Below, one piece after another: positions 54,224 to 63,427 of a DNA stretch of 64,000 nucleotides. This DNA comes from Massilia sp. Leaf139 (GTDB taxonomy: Bacteria; Pseudomonadota; Gammaproteobacteria; Burkholderiales; Burkholderiaceae_D). A program made the position numbers and the translations under genes. The stretch lies in NCBI RefSeq assembly GCF_001424165.1, contig NZ_LMOJ01000003.1, positions 62,791 through 126,790 on the forward strand. The letters run 5' to 3'. How positions within the stretch are numbered: the stretch's first letter is position 1; each line of letters starts with the position of its first letter. Below the pieces are notes generated by a model. The model was not told where the DNA came from. It saw only the letters and a list, made by a program, of their open reading frames with translations, and searched no databases.

Positions 54224-54683
54224 GAGCGACCGCTCCTGATTGAAGTGTGTTCCATTGATCGTCGGCGAGTTTAAAGTCGCCGCTCAGCCGCTGCCGGATG
54301 AACTGGTCGTGCATCTCCTCGCGATGGGCCTCGGCGGCCTCCACGGCGCGCTTGGCGAGGACGACGCGCTCGACTGTCGCGTCGCGCAGCGCAGCTAGTT
54401 CGGCCATGCGCGCCGAGGCTTCGCGTGCCTGGCGCGCCAGCTCGCTCATGTAGCGGGTGGCCAGTGCGAACTCGGTCACCGACTGAAAGCGGCCGCTCGA
54501 CTTGCACTCTTCCCAGGCTGCCGCCGCTTGCGCGATACGTGCTTCGATATCGGCCTGCGCTAGAGCATGCGACGCGATTGCGCCATTCTGTTCGCCTAGT
54601 TCGAGCAGCAATGCGTCCAAGTGCCAGGTACGGGTCAGCCGCACCGGTTCCAACGCGTAGTGAAAGCGTGCGCCGCGGCTCAT
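54213..54683 (-). CDS. fliJ: Flagellar export protein FliJ
   Basis: A 156-residue coiled-coil protein (ARFHYALEPVRLTRTWHLDA..., LARQAREASARMAELAALRD). FliJ is the central stalk of the FliI ATPase ring, analogous to the gamma subunit of F1. Placement right after fliI with a 4-base overlap supports the call; sequence conservation in this family is low. Confidence 0.85.
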   Translation of the reverse strand: MSRGARFHYALEPVRLTRTWHLDALLLELGEQNGAIASHALAQADIEARIAQAAAAWEECKSSGRFQSVTEFALATRYMSELARQAREASARMAELAALRDATVERVVLAKRAVEAAEAHREEMHDQFIRQRLSGDFKLADDQWNTLQSGAVAHDS

Positions 54684-55990
54684 GGCGCCCCCGAACCAAG
54701 CGCCGTGCGCAGGTTATTTAAAGCCTGCGCGCGCGTTGCCGATTCCAGCACGGACTGGCGCAACACGGCGCGCAGTGCCGGAAACACATTAATGGCGCGG
54801 TCGATCGCGGGATTGCTGCCGGCCTTGTAGGCGCCCATGTCAACCATCTGGCGGTTGCGTTCATAGGTCGAAAGCACCTCGACGGTGGCCGTCATCAATG
54901 CCTGTTCCTCGGCGCTTGCCAGCTCCGACGCGAGCCGGCTGGTGCTTTGCAGGACGTCGATCGCGGGGAAATGGGCCTCGTGCGCGAGGTCGCGCGAGAG
55001 CATGATATGGCCGTCGAGCGTGGCGCGGACGATGTCCGAAATCGGCTCGTTAAAATCGTCGCCTTCGACCAGCACCGTGTACAGCGCGGTGATCGAACCG
55101 CCGGAGTCGGTGGTGCCGCAGCGTTCGCATAGCGCGGGAATGTCGGCGAACACCGACGGCGTATAGCCACGCGCGGTTGGAGGCTCGCCGGCGGCCAGGC
55201 CAATCTCGCGGCGGGCCATGGCAAACCGGGTGATCGAATCCATCATCAACAGCACTTGCCGGCCTTCGTCGCGGAATGATTCGGCGATGGCGGTGGCCAC
55301 ATGCGCCGCGCGGGTGCGGGCCAGGGCCGGCTGATCCGAGGTCGCCACCACCACTACGCTGCGCTGCAGGCCTTCCTTGCCCAGATGCTTTTCCACGAAT
55401 TCGCGCACTTCGCGTCCACGCTCGCCGATCAGCGCGATGACGTTGATGTCGGCCTTGACATCGCGCGCCAGCATACCCAGCAAGGTGCTCTTGCCGACAC
55501 CGCTGCCGGCGAAGATCCCCATGCGCTGTCCGCGGCCGAGGGGCAGCAGCGCATCGATCGCGCGCACTCCGCTTTCGAGGAGGTGCGCGATACGCGGACG
55601 GGTCAGCGGATTGATCGGTTCGGCTAGCAAGGCACGGGTACGCTCCGTGCGAGCCGGAGGAAGGCCGTCGAGCGGATTGCCGAAGGCGTCGATCACACGG
55701 CCGAGCAGTGCGCCGCCAACCCCGATGCCGGACTCGCGGCCGGTGGCATAGACGGTGTTGCCGATTCCGATGCCGCGCAGGTCACCGTAGGGCATCAGCA
55801 CGACCCGGCCCGGCTTCATGCCGACCACCTCGGCCAGCAGCGGCGTGCCGCCGTCGAGCGCGATCTCGCATACTTCGCCGATCGTCACATCCGGGCCGGT
55901 CGCCTCGACGCTCTGGCCGGCGATGCCGGTGACGCGGCCTTCGCGCCGGGTCAGGACGGCGTCGCGCACGGCGGACAGGTAGGCTTGCAT
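54680..55990 (-). CDS. fliI: Flagellum-specific ATPase FliI
   Basis: A 436-residue F1-beta-like ATPase energising export. Walker A GSGVGKST (162-169), Walker B region VLLMMDSITRFAMARREIGL, and the C-terminal SNPAIDRAINVFPALR-type domain. The start at MQAYLSAVRDAVLTRREG is chosen for normal length; the frame extends 40 codons upstream into fliH. It shares one base with the fliH stop. Confidence 0.97.
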   Translation of the reverse strand: MQAYLSAVRDAVLTRREGRVTGIAGQSVEATGPDVTIGEVCEIALDGGTPLLAEVVGMKPGRVVLMPYGDLRGIGIGNTVYATGRESGIGVGGALLGRVIDAFGNPLDGLPPARTERTRALLAEPINPLTRPRIAHLLESGVRAIDALLPLGRGQRMGIFAGSGVGKSTLLGMLARDVKADINVIALIGERGREVREFVEKHLGKEGLQRSVVVVATSDQPALARTRAAHVATAIAESFRDEGRQVLLMMDSITRFAMARREIGLAAGEPPTARGYTPSVFADIPALCERCGTTDSGGSITALYTVLVEGDDFNEPISDIVRATLDGHIMLSRDLAHEAHFPAIDVLQSTSRLASELASAEEQALMTATVEVLSTYERNRQMVDMGAYKAGSNPAIDRAINVFPALRAVLRQSVLESATRAQALNNLRTALGSGAP

Positions 55991-56763
55991 CAGGCAGCGT
56001 CCTCGCCGGGCTGGCGCGCCGCACGCGCCGCGAGCAGTGCTTCGCCCAGCAAGGCAAGCTGGATCTCGAAGCGCGCGTCCAGGGTGCCCTTGCCGCTGTC
56101 GACGACGCAACCGCCCAGCTTGACGGCGGGATCGGCAGCGATGCGTACCTGATCCTCGACGCCCTCCCGCCCGGCCCGCAGCATTGCTGCGTCGTCCGGG
56201 TGCAGACGCACGGTCAAGCCATCGCGCGTGGCGGCCGCGGCCTCGCGCACCAGCCGTGCGACGGCGTCGCGTTTGGCGCCCTGTTCACCCAGGATGCGGC
56301 ATACGGCGGTATAGGCAACCTCGACCAGCGCATCCTCGGCATCGTCGAGTACCTGGCCCCGGGTTTGCGCCAATTCCGCCAGCAGCGACTGCGCCCGTTC
56401 GATCTGACCCTGCAACAGCTGGGCCGCCGCCTTTTCTCCCTTCGCCGCGCCGGCATCGTACCCCTTCTTCTCGGCGTCGGCGTGGATCACGGCGAGATCG
56501 GCCTTGATCTTCTCGATCTGGGCGTGAAGCTGCGCCAGCTCCGCGTCGCGCTCGCGCAATGCGGCTTCCAGCTTGACTTCGGTTGCCGAGAGCGCGGCCG
56601 GCGTCGTCTCGACCGCAGGCATGACAAGTGTCTGCGTGTTGGTCTGCGCGGCGCCAAGCGCCTGCCCGGCTGGCGCCGCAGTTGGCGCGGCCACGGCCGG
56701 CCGCGCCCGGCCGATCGGCCGCGCCACAGGCGACACCGGTGCGCTGCGGATTATCGAGTCCAT
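55990..56763 (-). CDS. fliH: Flagellar assembly protein FliH
   Basis: A 257-residue FliI regulator. An Ala/Pro-rich N-terminus is followed by a long coiled coil (AALRERDAELAQLHAQIEKI...) and a C-terminal domain of the FliH/SctL/V-ATPase E type (VRLHPDDAAMLRAG, DPAVKLGGCVVDSGKGTLDA). It forms the stator that links FliI to the C-ring. Overlaps the fliG-position gene by 13 bases. Confidence 0.93.
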   Translation of the reverse strand: MDSIIRSAPVSPVARPIGRARPAVAAPTAAPAGQALGAAQTNTQTLVMPAVETTPAALSATEVKLEAALRERDAELAQLHAQIEKIKADLAVIHADAEKKGYDAGAAKGEKAAAQLLQGQIERAQSLLAELAQTRGQVLDDAEDALVEVAYTAVCRILGEQGAKRDAVARLVREAAAATRDGLTVRLHPDDAAMLRAGREGVEDQVRIAADPAVKLGGCVVDSGKGTLDARFEIQLALLGEALLAARAARQPGEDAA

Positions 56764-57311
56764 GGCGCGAATCTATGCAAGGTGCGCGCAAGAGCGCTGA
56801 GGCGCGGTTCGGTACGCGCAGGCGTGCCAGCGGCCGCCGTGCCAGGCATGTCCGCCAATTTCGCGGCCACCGACTCGAGCAGGAACTGGCTGCGGGCCGG
56901 CGCGGCGGCGATACCCGCGCGCAGCGACTCCGCGGCCAGCATCCGACGCGGCTGCGGCAGCAATTCAAGGAAACCGTTCGCCCACGGCCAGCTGTCGAGC
57001 GCCAGGACGCAGGCCTGCAGACTGGCGGGTTCATGGCCCAGAATCGCCAGCATGGCGGCCGGAGAAGCATGCCTGAGTGTGCGCCGCATCGCAGCGTCCG
57101 GCTTGCCGTCGTCCTGCGCCGCAGCGCGCGGTGCCGGCTCCGCCATCGCCGCCGCGATGCCAGGCGTGTGCTCGAATCCTAGTTCCGCCAGCTCGGCCAG
57201 CAGGCCGCGCAGGATATCCTGGTCGGTTTCCGGCAACTCGGCAAGGATGGCGCGCCGATCCTGCGCGGCCAGGCCGTGCAGGGCGACGGCCGCCTGGCGA
57301 TGACCGCTCAT
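56751..57311 (-). CDS. Divergent short protein in the fliG position
   Basis: A 186-residue protein between fliF and fliH, exactly where fliG belongs, but FliG is normally ~330 residues. Parts look distantly FliG-like (VALHGLAAQDRRAILAELPE; MLAILGHEPASLQACVLALD, compare the FliG middle domain), with Ala/Pro-rich linkers. I find no equivalent of the C-terminal charged helix that contacts the stator. It may be a reduced FliG that only links FliF to FliM, or an unrelated adaptor. Overlaps fliF by 4 bases. Confidence 0.6.
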   Translation of the reverse strand: MSGHRQAAVALHGLAAQDRRAILAELPETDQDILRGLLAELAELGFEHTPGIAAAMAEPAPRAAAQDDGKPDAAMRRTLRHASPAAMLAILGHEPASLQACVLALDSWPWANGFLELLPQPRRMLAAESLRAGIAAAPARSQFLLESVAAKLADMPGTAAAGTPARTEPRLSALARTLHRFAPWTR

Positions 57312-58765
57312 TTCCGAACCTCATGCATGTGAATCTCCGCCGGCGCCGCGATCCAGCGCCGCACGTCGCTCAACATCTGTTCGCGCTGGGCGCCGTCGAG
57401 CCGCGCAACCTGCCGCGGCGCGCGCCGCCGTGCCACGATCGTCGCGGCGAATGCCAGCAGCACCAGTACCAGCAGCGCCACCAGCACGCCGATTACAACG
57501 TTGGCCGATGCGGCGTCAGGTTTCGCTGCACGCGTTGCTTGCATTGGATTCTCGGCCGGCGCCTCAAGCGCCGGCGTCGCGGCCGGAACGGCGCTGCCGA
57601 CCAGGCGCTCCATCGAGTTGACGACGATGGCGTCGCCGCGTGCGCCGTTGAAGCCAACCGCGAGCGACACAACTTCCTTTAGCTTGTCGATTTGCTCTTC
57701 GGTCAAAGGCTTCTTGACGACCACCGCGACCGTCATGCGCTTGACGGTGCCGCTGGCGACGGCGACCTGTTCAACGCGACGCCCCACCTGATAGTCGAAT
57801 TCGGTGGTCGTCGTGCCGCCAGCCGCCGGCTTGCTGCCGGCGACGCCGACGGCGGCGCTATCGGCCTCGCGCACCGTCTGGCGGTCACGCACGACGACGC
57901 CGGCGACCGGTTGGTCGGCCGCGTTCCCGTTTGCGGGCAGCACTTCCTCGGTGATGAGCTTGCCGCGGTCGAGGTTGAGTGCCACGTCGACGCTGGCGAT
58001 CGCTTCACCGGGGCCAAAGGTTTGGTCGAGCACGGCCGACACCTTCTTGAGCAGGTATTCCTCGGTGCCGCGCTTTGCGTCGAGCTGTTCGCCGCTGGTC
58101 GGTGCCGTTTCGTTGTCACCATTGACGCGGGTAAGCGCCACGCCGTGCTGGTCGAGCACGGTGACGTCGCCGCTGACGATGTCGGGAACCGACGCGGCCA
58201 CCAGGCGCTGGATGCCGGCGACCTGCTCCGTGCCGAGAACCTGGCCGCGCTTCATGCTGAGCGTTACGGAGGCCTTGGGCTTGGTCGTGGCTTTCTTGAA
58301 CAGGCCCTGGTCGGGAATGGCCAGGTGCACGCGCGCCGAGGCGATGCCGTCGATGGCCAGGATCGTGCGGGTAAGCTCGCCTTGGATCGCGCGCAGGTAA
58401 TTCACCTTTTGAACGAATTCGGTCATGCCGAAGTCGGCATTATTGAAGACCTCGAAGCCGACCGCCCCATGCAGGGGCACATCCTTGTTCATCAGGGCAA
58501 GGCGCGTCTTGTATACCAGGTCGCGCGGAACCAGCACCGTGGTGCCGCCATCGGCCAACGTGTACGGCGTCTTCATCTTGTCGAGTTCGGCCGTCATGGC
58601 GGCGGCATCGCGCGCCGCGACATCGGAAAACAGGACTTGGTAGTCGGGCCGGTAGGCCCAATAGCCGAGCGCGAGCGCCAGGCCGACGATCAACACGGTG
58701 CCGACAATGAGGCCGGTGCGCGCGGCGCGCCCCAGTTCAGACCAAAACAGAGAGAATGTTGCCAC
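57308..58765 (-). CDS. fliF: Flagellar MS-ring protein FliF
   Basis: A 485-residue protein, shorter than the usual ~550. A transmembrane segment at about 20-40 and another at about 420-445 flank ring-building motifs: YQVLFSDVAARDAAAMTAEL, YTLADGGTTVLVP and ARVHLAIPDQGLF. The C-terminal tail (REQMLSDVRRWIAAPAEIHM) is where FliG binds, so a FliG partner is expected. Follows fliE by 9 bases. Confidence 0.95.
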   Translation of the reverse strand: MATFSLFWSELGRAARTGLIVGTVLIVGLALALGYWAYRPDYQVLFSDVAARDAAAMTAELDKMKTPYTLADGGTTVLVPRDLVYKTRLALMNKDVPLHGAVGFEVFNNADFGMTEFVQKVNYLRAIQGELTRTILAIDGIASARVHLAIPDQGLFKKATTKPKASVTLSMKRGQVLGTEQVAGIQRLVAASVPDIVSGDVTVLDQHGVALTRVNGDNETAPTSGEQLDAKRGTEEYLLKKVSAVLDQTFGPGEAIASVDVALNLDRGKLITEEVLPANGNAADQPVAGVVVRDRQTVREADSAAVGVAGSKPAAGGTTTTEFDYQVGRRVEQVAVASGTVKRMTVAVVVKKPLTEEQIDKLKEVVSLAVGFNGARGDAIVVNSMERLVGSAVPAATPALEAPAENPMQATRAAKPDAASANVVIGVLVALLVLVLLAFAATIVARRRAPRQVARLDGAQREQMLSDVRRWIAAPAEIHMHEVRK

Positions 58766-58774
58766 CTAAGACTC

Positions 58775-59077
58775 CTAAACCTGCATCCGCATGACTTCTT
58801 GATACGCTTCCAGCAGCCGATTGCGCACTTGCGCCAGCAGCTGGAACGACAGCTTCGCTTCTTCCATTTTGATCATCACGTCATGCAGGCTCTGGCTTTC
58901 GCCGGCGACCAGTTTGCGGATGTCATTGTCGGTGTCGACGATGCCGGAATTGATGTTCTCGATTTCCTGGGCAAAGCGCTGGCCAAAGCCGGGGGCAGCC
59001 TCCTGCACCTTGGCCGGCGCCAGGAAGCCGTCGACGTCCTGGGCCAGGTTGATCGCGCCGATTGCCTCGATCGTCAT
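58775..59077 (-). CDS. fliE: Flagellar hook-basal body protein FliE
   Basis: A 100-residue rod/MS-ring adaptor with the conserved C-terminal half (HDVMIKMEEAKLSFQLLAQV then RNRLLEAYQEVMRMQV). Needed to start rod export. Overlaps flgC by 4 bases. Confidence 0.94.
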   Translation of the reverse strand: MTIEAIGAINLAQDVDGFLAPAKVQEAAPGFGQRFAQEIENINSGIVDTDNDIRKLVAGESQSLHDVMIKMEEAKLSFQLLAQVRNRLLEAYQEVMRMQV

Positions 59078-59508
59078 TGGCGGCCTCCGATCTCGAGCGC
59101 ACGCGTGGCCATCGCCTTGGCGGCGTTCATCGCGGCGACGTTGGCCTCATACGCGCGCAGCGCGGTGTTCACGTTCATCATTTCGGCGGTATGGTTCACG
59201 CCCGGATAAGCGACGAAGCCCTTGGCATCGGCATACGGGTGGCCCGGCTCGTACACCATCCGCAGTGCCACCGCTTGAGGCTCGACCGCCACCACGCGCG
59301 CGCCGCCGGCCGCTGCGTACAGGCGTCCGAATTCGTGCGAGAAGCTCAGCGGCACGGCCTGCTGCAGGACGCGCAGCGGCTGATACACCCTTCCCGCATC
59401 GGCCGCCGCCGAATGCATGTTGGCGATATTGGCGGCAGTGATGTCGAGGCGCAGCTTTTCGACGGCCATGCCAGTCGCGCTGATCTGAAAGCCTGCGTTG
59501 TAATCCAT
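59074..59508 (-). CDS. flgC: Proximal rod protein FlgC
   Basis: A 144-residue rod subunit: N-terminal motif ATGMAVEKLRLDITAANIAN and C-terminal GVNHTAEMMNVNTALRAYEA. The usual ANxxT pattern after IAN is changed to IANMHSA, a mild divergence. Its start shares one base with the flgB stop. Confidence 0.92.
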   Translation of the reverse strand: MDYNAGFQISATGMAVEKLRLDITAANIANMHSAAADAGRVYQPLRVLQQAVPLSFSHEFGRLYAAAGGARVVAVEPQAVALRMVYEPGHPYADAKGFVAYPGVNHTAEMMNVNTALRAYEANVAAMNAAKAMATRALEIGGRQ

Positions 59509-59882
59509 TAGCGCTTCCCTTCGTTGATGGCCAGACCGACCAGTTCGAGGTGCTTGTTCAGCGCCTTCATGAGCATCTGGTGGTGCAGCACCGTTTGCGA
59601 CATGTCGGCCATCTCGAGGTCGAGGGCGACGCCTTCGCCGGGCGCGCCGGCCGCTTCGAAGACCGGACGCGCATGCGCCAGGTCGGACAGGGACGGCGCC
59701 GCGCCCGCCCGCGCGCCTGCCGCCAGCTGCGCCATGCGGCTTTCGAAGCTGACGCCGATGCGCTGATAGCCGGGAGTACTGGCGTTGGCAATGTTCTGGG
59801 CGATCGCCTGCTGCCGCATGACGGCGGCGTCGAGCGCAAGGCTCAGCAAAGCGGTCGTATTGTTGTCGATGACGGATACCAC
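59508..59882 (-). CDS. flgB: Proximal rod protein FlgB
   Basis: A 124-residue rod subunit with RQQAIAQNIANASTPGYQRI and the C-terminal MSQTVLHHQMLMKALNKHLE. I set the start at the GTG 59882-59880 (VVSVIDNN...), which has GGAG a few bases upstream and gives the family length; an upstream ATG at 59948 adds 22 non-family residues and overlaps flgI by 4 bases, so it remains possible. Confidence 0.9.
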   Translation of the reverse strand: MVSVIDNNTTALLSLALDAAVMRQQAIAQNIANASTPGYQRIGVSFESRMAQLAAGARAGAAPSLSDLAHARPVFEAAGAPGEGVALDLEMADMSQTVLHHQMLMKALNKHLELVGLAINEGKR

Positions 59883-59944
59883 GTTGACTGCTCCGGTTGC
59901 TTCACATTGAAAAGCCCGCGGTGCCACGCACCGTAGGGAGAAAA

Positions 59945-61066
59945 TCACTGGACGATCAGTTCCGCATGCAGCGCGCCGGCAGCCTTTACAGCCCGCAGGA
60001 TCGAAATGATGTCGCGCGTATTGGTCTTCAGGCGCGCCAGCGACTGCACCAGGTCGCCCACCGTATTGTTGGCGGAGACATAGCCGGCCCTGCCGGTTTC
60101 CTCGACGTCAATGCGGGTGTTCGAGTACGGCACCGATCCCACGCCAGGGCCGAGCTGGCGTACCAGCAGCGGCTGCGACACCGCGTTCTCGGTCACGATC
60201 GACACCTTGAGGTCGCCATGCGACACGACCACTTTCGAGATGCGCACGTCGCCGCCGGAGACGATCGTGCCGGTGCGCTCGTTGATGACGACCTTGGCGC
60301 GCCGATCCGGCTCGACCATGACGTTCTCCAGCGTGGTCAGGAAGTCCGCCAGGCGCTCTCGGTTCGCGGCCGGGATCTGCACTTCGACGCCGGAGGCGTC
60401 GCGCGCGACCGCCAGGCCGCCGCCGAGGCGCGCATTGATGGCGCTGGCGACGCGGGTCGCGGTGGTGAAGTCGGGGTCGGACAGCACGAAGGTTACGGAG
60501 CCGCGCTCGCTACGGATGTCATTGACCAGCCCCACCTCGACCGTTGCGCCGCCGGGAATCGAAGCGACGGTTGGGTGGTTCTTCTGCACCACGTTGCCAT
60601 TGAGGTCGTATTTATAGCCGCCGACGGAGAGCGTGCCCTGTGCCAGGCCGTACACCTTGCCGTCGGGGCCTTTGAGCGGCGCCAGCATCAGCGTGCCGCC
60701 GACCAGGCTGCGGGCGTCGCCGATCGAGGTGATGGTGACGTCGATGTTGTCGCCAGCGCGCGCGAACGGCCCCAGGCTGGCGGTGACCATCACCGCCGCC
60801 ACGTTGCGGCTCTGGACGTCTTCCGCGGCCAGCGTCATGTCGAAGCGCGAGAGCATGTTGGCGATCGACTGGCGGGTCGCTTTGTTGCGCGACGAGTCGC
60901 CGGTGCCGGCCAGACCCGTCACCAGGCCGTAGCCGGTGAGCGCGTTGTCGCGCCAGCCCGACATCTTGCCGATGTCTTTGATGCGGATGGCGTCGGCAGC
61001 CGCGGCGTTACCGACCAGGAAGAGCGCAAACAGGCACGCAGACAGCGTACGGAACAGGATGGACAT
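59945..61066 (-). CDS. flgI: Flagellar P-ring protein FlgI
   Basis: A 373-residue periplasmic ring protein. The start at MSILFRTLSACLFALFLVGN gives a signal peptide cleaved near AAA-ADAIRI. Conserved body: GYGLVTGLAGTGDSS, QSIANMLSRFDM, NVAAVMVTASLGPFARAGD and the C-terminal LVQSLARLKTNTRDIISILR. Five bases after flgH. An upstream in-frame ATG at 61105 lies inside flgH and is less likely. Confidence 0.95.
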   Translation of the reverse strand: MSILFRTLSACLFALFLVGNAAAADAIRIKDIGKMSGWRDNALTGYGLVTGLAGTGDSSRNKATRQSIANMLSRFDMTLAAEDVQSRNVAAVMVTASLGPFARAGDNIDVTITSIGDARSLVGGTLMLAPLKGPDGKVYGLAQGTLSVGGYKYDLNGNVVQKNHPTVASIPGGATVEVGLVNDIRSERGSVTFVLSDPDFTTATRVASAINARLGGGLAVARDASGVEVQIPAANRERLADFLTTLENVMVEPDRRAKVVINERTGTIVSGGDVRISKVVVSHGDLKVSIVTENAVSQPLLVRQLGPGVGSVPYSNTRIDVEETGRAGYVSANNTVGDLVQSLARLKTNTRDIISILRAVKAAGALHAELIVQ

Positions 61067-61071
61067 GCGGC

Positions 61072-61647
61072 TCAGGCTCCGAACAGGGTCAGCAGGCGTT
61101 GCCACCAGGCGGGACGCTGCTTGTCGGCGAGGTCGCCCTCGCCCGCGTAACTGATCTTGGCATTGGCTACCCGGGTCGACAGCACGACATTCGTGTCGGA
61201 TACGTCTTGCGGACGGATGACGCCCTCCACCGAGATCTGCTGCCGCTCGTTGTTAATCTCAAGCATCTGCTCGCCAGCGATCAGCATGTCGCCGTTGTCC
61301 TCGATGGCGCGGATGGTGACGGTAATCTGCGCCAGCACCTTGCCTTCACGCGCCGTGCGGCCGCGGCCATCGGTCTTGTTGGTCGCGTTCACGGTGCCCG
61401 CATAGCGCTTGCCCGGAGTGCCCTCGACCCCGAACCCGACGCCCGCGTCACGTGCGGCGGTGGTGTTTGCGGCGCTGCTCGCGCTGGCGTTTTCGTAGAC
61501 CATGACGGTGATCAGGTCGCCCACCTTGCGCATGCGCAGGTCGGAAGTCAGGGGCTGGTACATGCCGGGCTTGTACAGGCTGGTCGCACCCGCGGCCTGC
61601 ATGCACGCAACGAGCACCAGCGCACTGCGCCACAAAGTCGTTTTCAC
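61072..61647 (-). CDS. flgH: Flagellar L-ring lipoprotein FlgH
   Basis: A 191-residue outer-membrane ring protein. Signal peptide with lipobox LVAC (Cys15). Conserved segments: SDLRMRKVGDLITVMVYENA, NGDMLIAGEQMLEINNERQQ and VEGVIRPQDVSDTNVVLSTR. Its presence with FlgI shows a Gram-negative flagellum. Follows flgA by 10 bases. Confidence 0.95.
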   Translation of the reverse strand: MKTTLWRSALVLVACMQAAGATSLYKPGMYQPLTSDLRMRKVGDLITVMVYENASASSAANTTAARDAGVGFGVEGTPGKRYAGTVNATNKTDGRGRTAREGKVLAQITVTIRAIEDNGDMLIAGEQMLEINNERQQISVEGVIRPQDVSDTNVVLSTRVANAKISYAGEGDLADKQRPAWWQRLLTLFGA

Positions 61648-61657
61648 GGTAGCTGTC

Positions 61658-62626
61658 CTATTCGATGATGACGGTGCCTGCCTGGCCGACGCGCCCGGTC
61701 AGTGTTTCACTTGCGCCGTTCGGGCGCACCGCGAGCTGCTGCCCCGGCCCCGCTTCGGCCAGCGCGACGGCTCCGGCCTCGATGCCGATCTGGCCGTTTC
61801 TGACGATGATCCTGACGCTATCGCCGCGCAGGATTTTTCCTTCGTTGAGCATGGCGCCAGCGGCGAGCACTTGCCCCTCCTTGAGCGGCGTGCGCAGGCG
61901 GAACGGCTGCAAGGCCGGATCCACGGCGGCGGCGGCAAGACCGGCCACGTTTGCATCGGACACCGTAAAGTCGGCGGGGCCTACCCAGGCCCCCTGTTCC
62001 AGCGCCCGGCGCGCCATGTACACTTGGCGCTGCTGCGATACGGCCAGCGGTACGACGGCGGAACGGTAGACCGCGCCGTCGACCAGAACGTCAAGCCATT
62101 GCGTCATGCGCTTGTTAAGCACAGTGCCGCTCACCCGGCGCGCGCGCAGTTCGAGCCTGCCGTCCGGCACTTCCAGCGGTGCCAGCTGGCCGGCGAGCCG
62201 CACTTCCAATCCGGGATGCGCTGCACCGTACTCGGCACGCACGGCGTCGATCGCGGCGGCGGCCAGGGCATCCGTCCCGACCGCATGCGACTGTGCGCGC
62301 ACGGCGACGCTGTCGGCGCCGGTCCACGCAATCGCTTCCACGTCCGACTGGCGCCGTACCGCCTGTGCAATCTGCGCGCGCGTAAAGCGTTCGACATAGC
62401 CGACCCGCGGCGTCTTGCCGAGGTGGAGAGCAGCGAGGCGCGCCGCCCCGGGGTGGCCCGTATCCAGGATCGCCACATTGCCCAAAGCGATACCGACGCC
62501 GGCGACCTGTGCTTCTGCGCGCAGTTCAAGCGCCATCGTGCGCGGCGCTTGATCGGCGGCGCACGCGGCGGCCGGCAGCAGTGCGCAGGCACCGATGGCG
62601 AACAGGGAATGAAGACGGAAACGCAT
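61658..62626 (-). CDS. flgA: P-ring chaperone FlgA
   Basis: A 322-residue periplasmic chaperone for FlgI, with a signal peptide (to about AACAADQ) and a C-terminal SAF domain (LEQGAWVGPADFTVSDANVA, LRTPLKEGQVLAAGAMLNEG, ILRGDSVRIIVRNGQIGIEA). The placement between flgG and flgH departs from the enteric order, where flgA is divergent from flgBCDEFGHI. Confidence 0.92.
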   Translation of the reverse strand: MRFRLHSLFAIGACALLPAAACAADQAPRTMALELRAEAQVAGVGIALGNVAILDTGHPGAARLAALHLGKTPRVGYVERFTRAQIAQAVRRQSDVEAIAWTGADSVAVRAQSHAVGTDALAAAAIDAVRAEYGAAHPGLEVRLAGQLAPLEVPDGRLELRARRVSGTVLNKRMTQWLDVLVDGAVYRSAVVPLAVSQQRQVYMARRALEQGAWVGPADFTVSDANVAGLAAAAVDPALQPFRLRTPLKEGQVLAAGAMLNEGKILRGDSVRIIVRNGQIGIEAGAVALAEAGPGQQLAVRPNGASETLTGRVGQAGTVIIE

Positions 62627-62641
62627 GCTCGGCTGTCGGGC

Positions 62642-63424
62642 TTACTTGCGCAGGTTATTACTCATGGCGAGCATTTCATCCGAGGCCTGGATCACCTTGA
62701 GGCTGGTCTCGTAGGCACGCTTGGCAACCATCAGGTCGACCATCTCTTCGACCAGATTGACGTTGGATCCTTCGACGAATCCCTGGGCGAGCATGCCGGC
62801 GCCGTCTTCGCCTGCACGGGCGGCAATGGCATCGCCCGAACGTTCGGAAGATTTATAGAGGTTACTGCCGAGCGGAACCAAGCCGCTCATATCGGCGAAG
62901 CGAACCAGCTCGATGCGGCCGACTTCGCTCGCCTCGCTGTCGTCGCGGCTGCGGACGAACACCCGGCCGTCCGCCTTGATGCTCACTTCGCGCGCATCGT
63001 TCCCGATGTGGATCGAGGGCTTGAGCGCGTAGCCGGAGGCGGTGGCCAGGAAGCCGTCCTTGTCGACCGTCAGCGTGCCGCCACGGCTGTAGGCTGGTGC
63101 GCCATCGAGCGCGACCACTTCCAGGAAGCCATCGCCCTCGATTGCCAGATCCATCGCCTGGTCGGTCTGCTTGAGGGTGCCGGTGGCGAAGGATTTCACC
63201 ATCGAGCCGATGCCGACGCCGCCGCCCTGCCACATGCGGCCGGCAGCACCGCTGTCGAGACTGGCCGCCGCGCCGTTCAAGTCGCGATAGACTAGGTCTT
63301 CGAAACTCACCTTGCCCTTCTTGAAGCCGGGCGTGTTCACGTTGGCGAGGTTATTGGAAATCGTGTCGACGCCTTTTTGCTGCATGTGCATGCCGGTTGC
63401 GGCGATGTAGAGCGAGTCGTTCAT
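62642..63424 (-). CDS. flgG: Distal rod protein FlgG
   Basis: A 260-residue distal rod subunit. N-terminal IAATGMHMQQKGVDTISNNL then ANVNTPGFKKGKVSFEDL; C-terminal VNLVEEMVDLMVAKRAYETS and KVIQASDEMLAMSNNLRK. Length is normal. Three bases separate it from flgF. Confidence 0.95.
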   Translation of the reverse strand: MNDSLYIAATGMHMQQKGVDTISNNLANVNTPGFKKGKVSFEDLVYRDLNGAAASLDSGAAGRMWQGGGVGIGSMVKSFATGTLKQTDQAMDLAIEGDGFLEVVALDGAPAYSRGGTLTVDKDGFLATASGYALKPSIHIGNDAREVSIKADGRVFVRSRDDSEASEVGRIELVRFADMSGLVPLGSNLYKSSERSGDAIAARAGEDGAGMLAQGFVEGSNVNLVEEMVDLMVAKRAYETSLKVIQASDEMLAMSNNLRK

Positions 63425-63427
63425 GAA

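Noticed and set aside
57692..59209. 505-codon plus-strand open frame opposite fliF/fliE
   Set aside because: Antisense shadow of GC-rich codons; the minus strand has clear FliF and FliE motifs and the plus-strand translation has none.
61502..63295. 597-codon plus-strand open frame opposite flgH/flgA/flgG
   Set aside because: Antisense of well-recognised flagellar genes; His/Arg/Gly-rich composition without domains.
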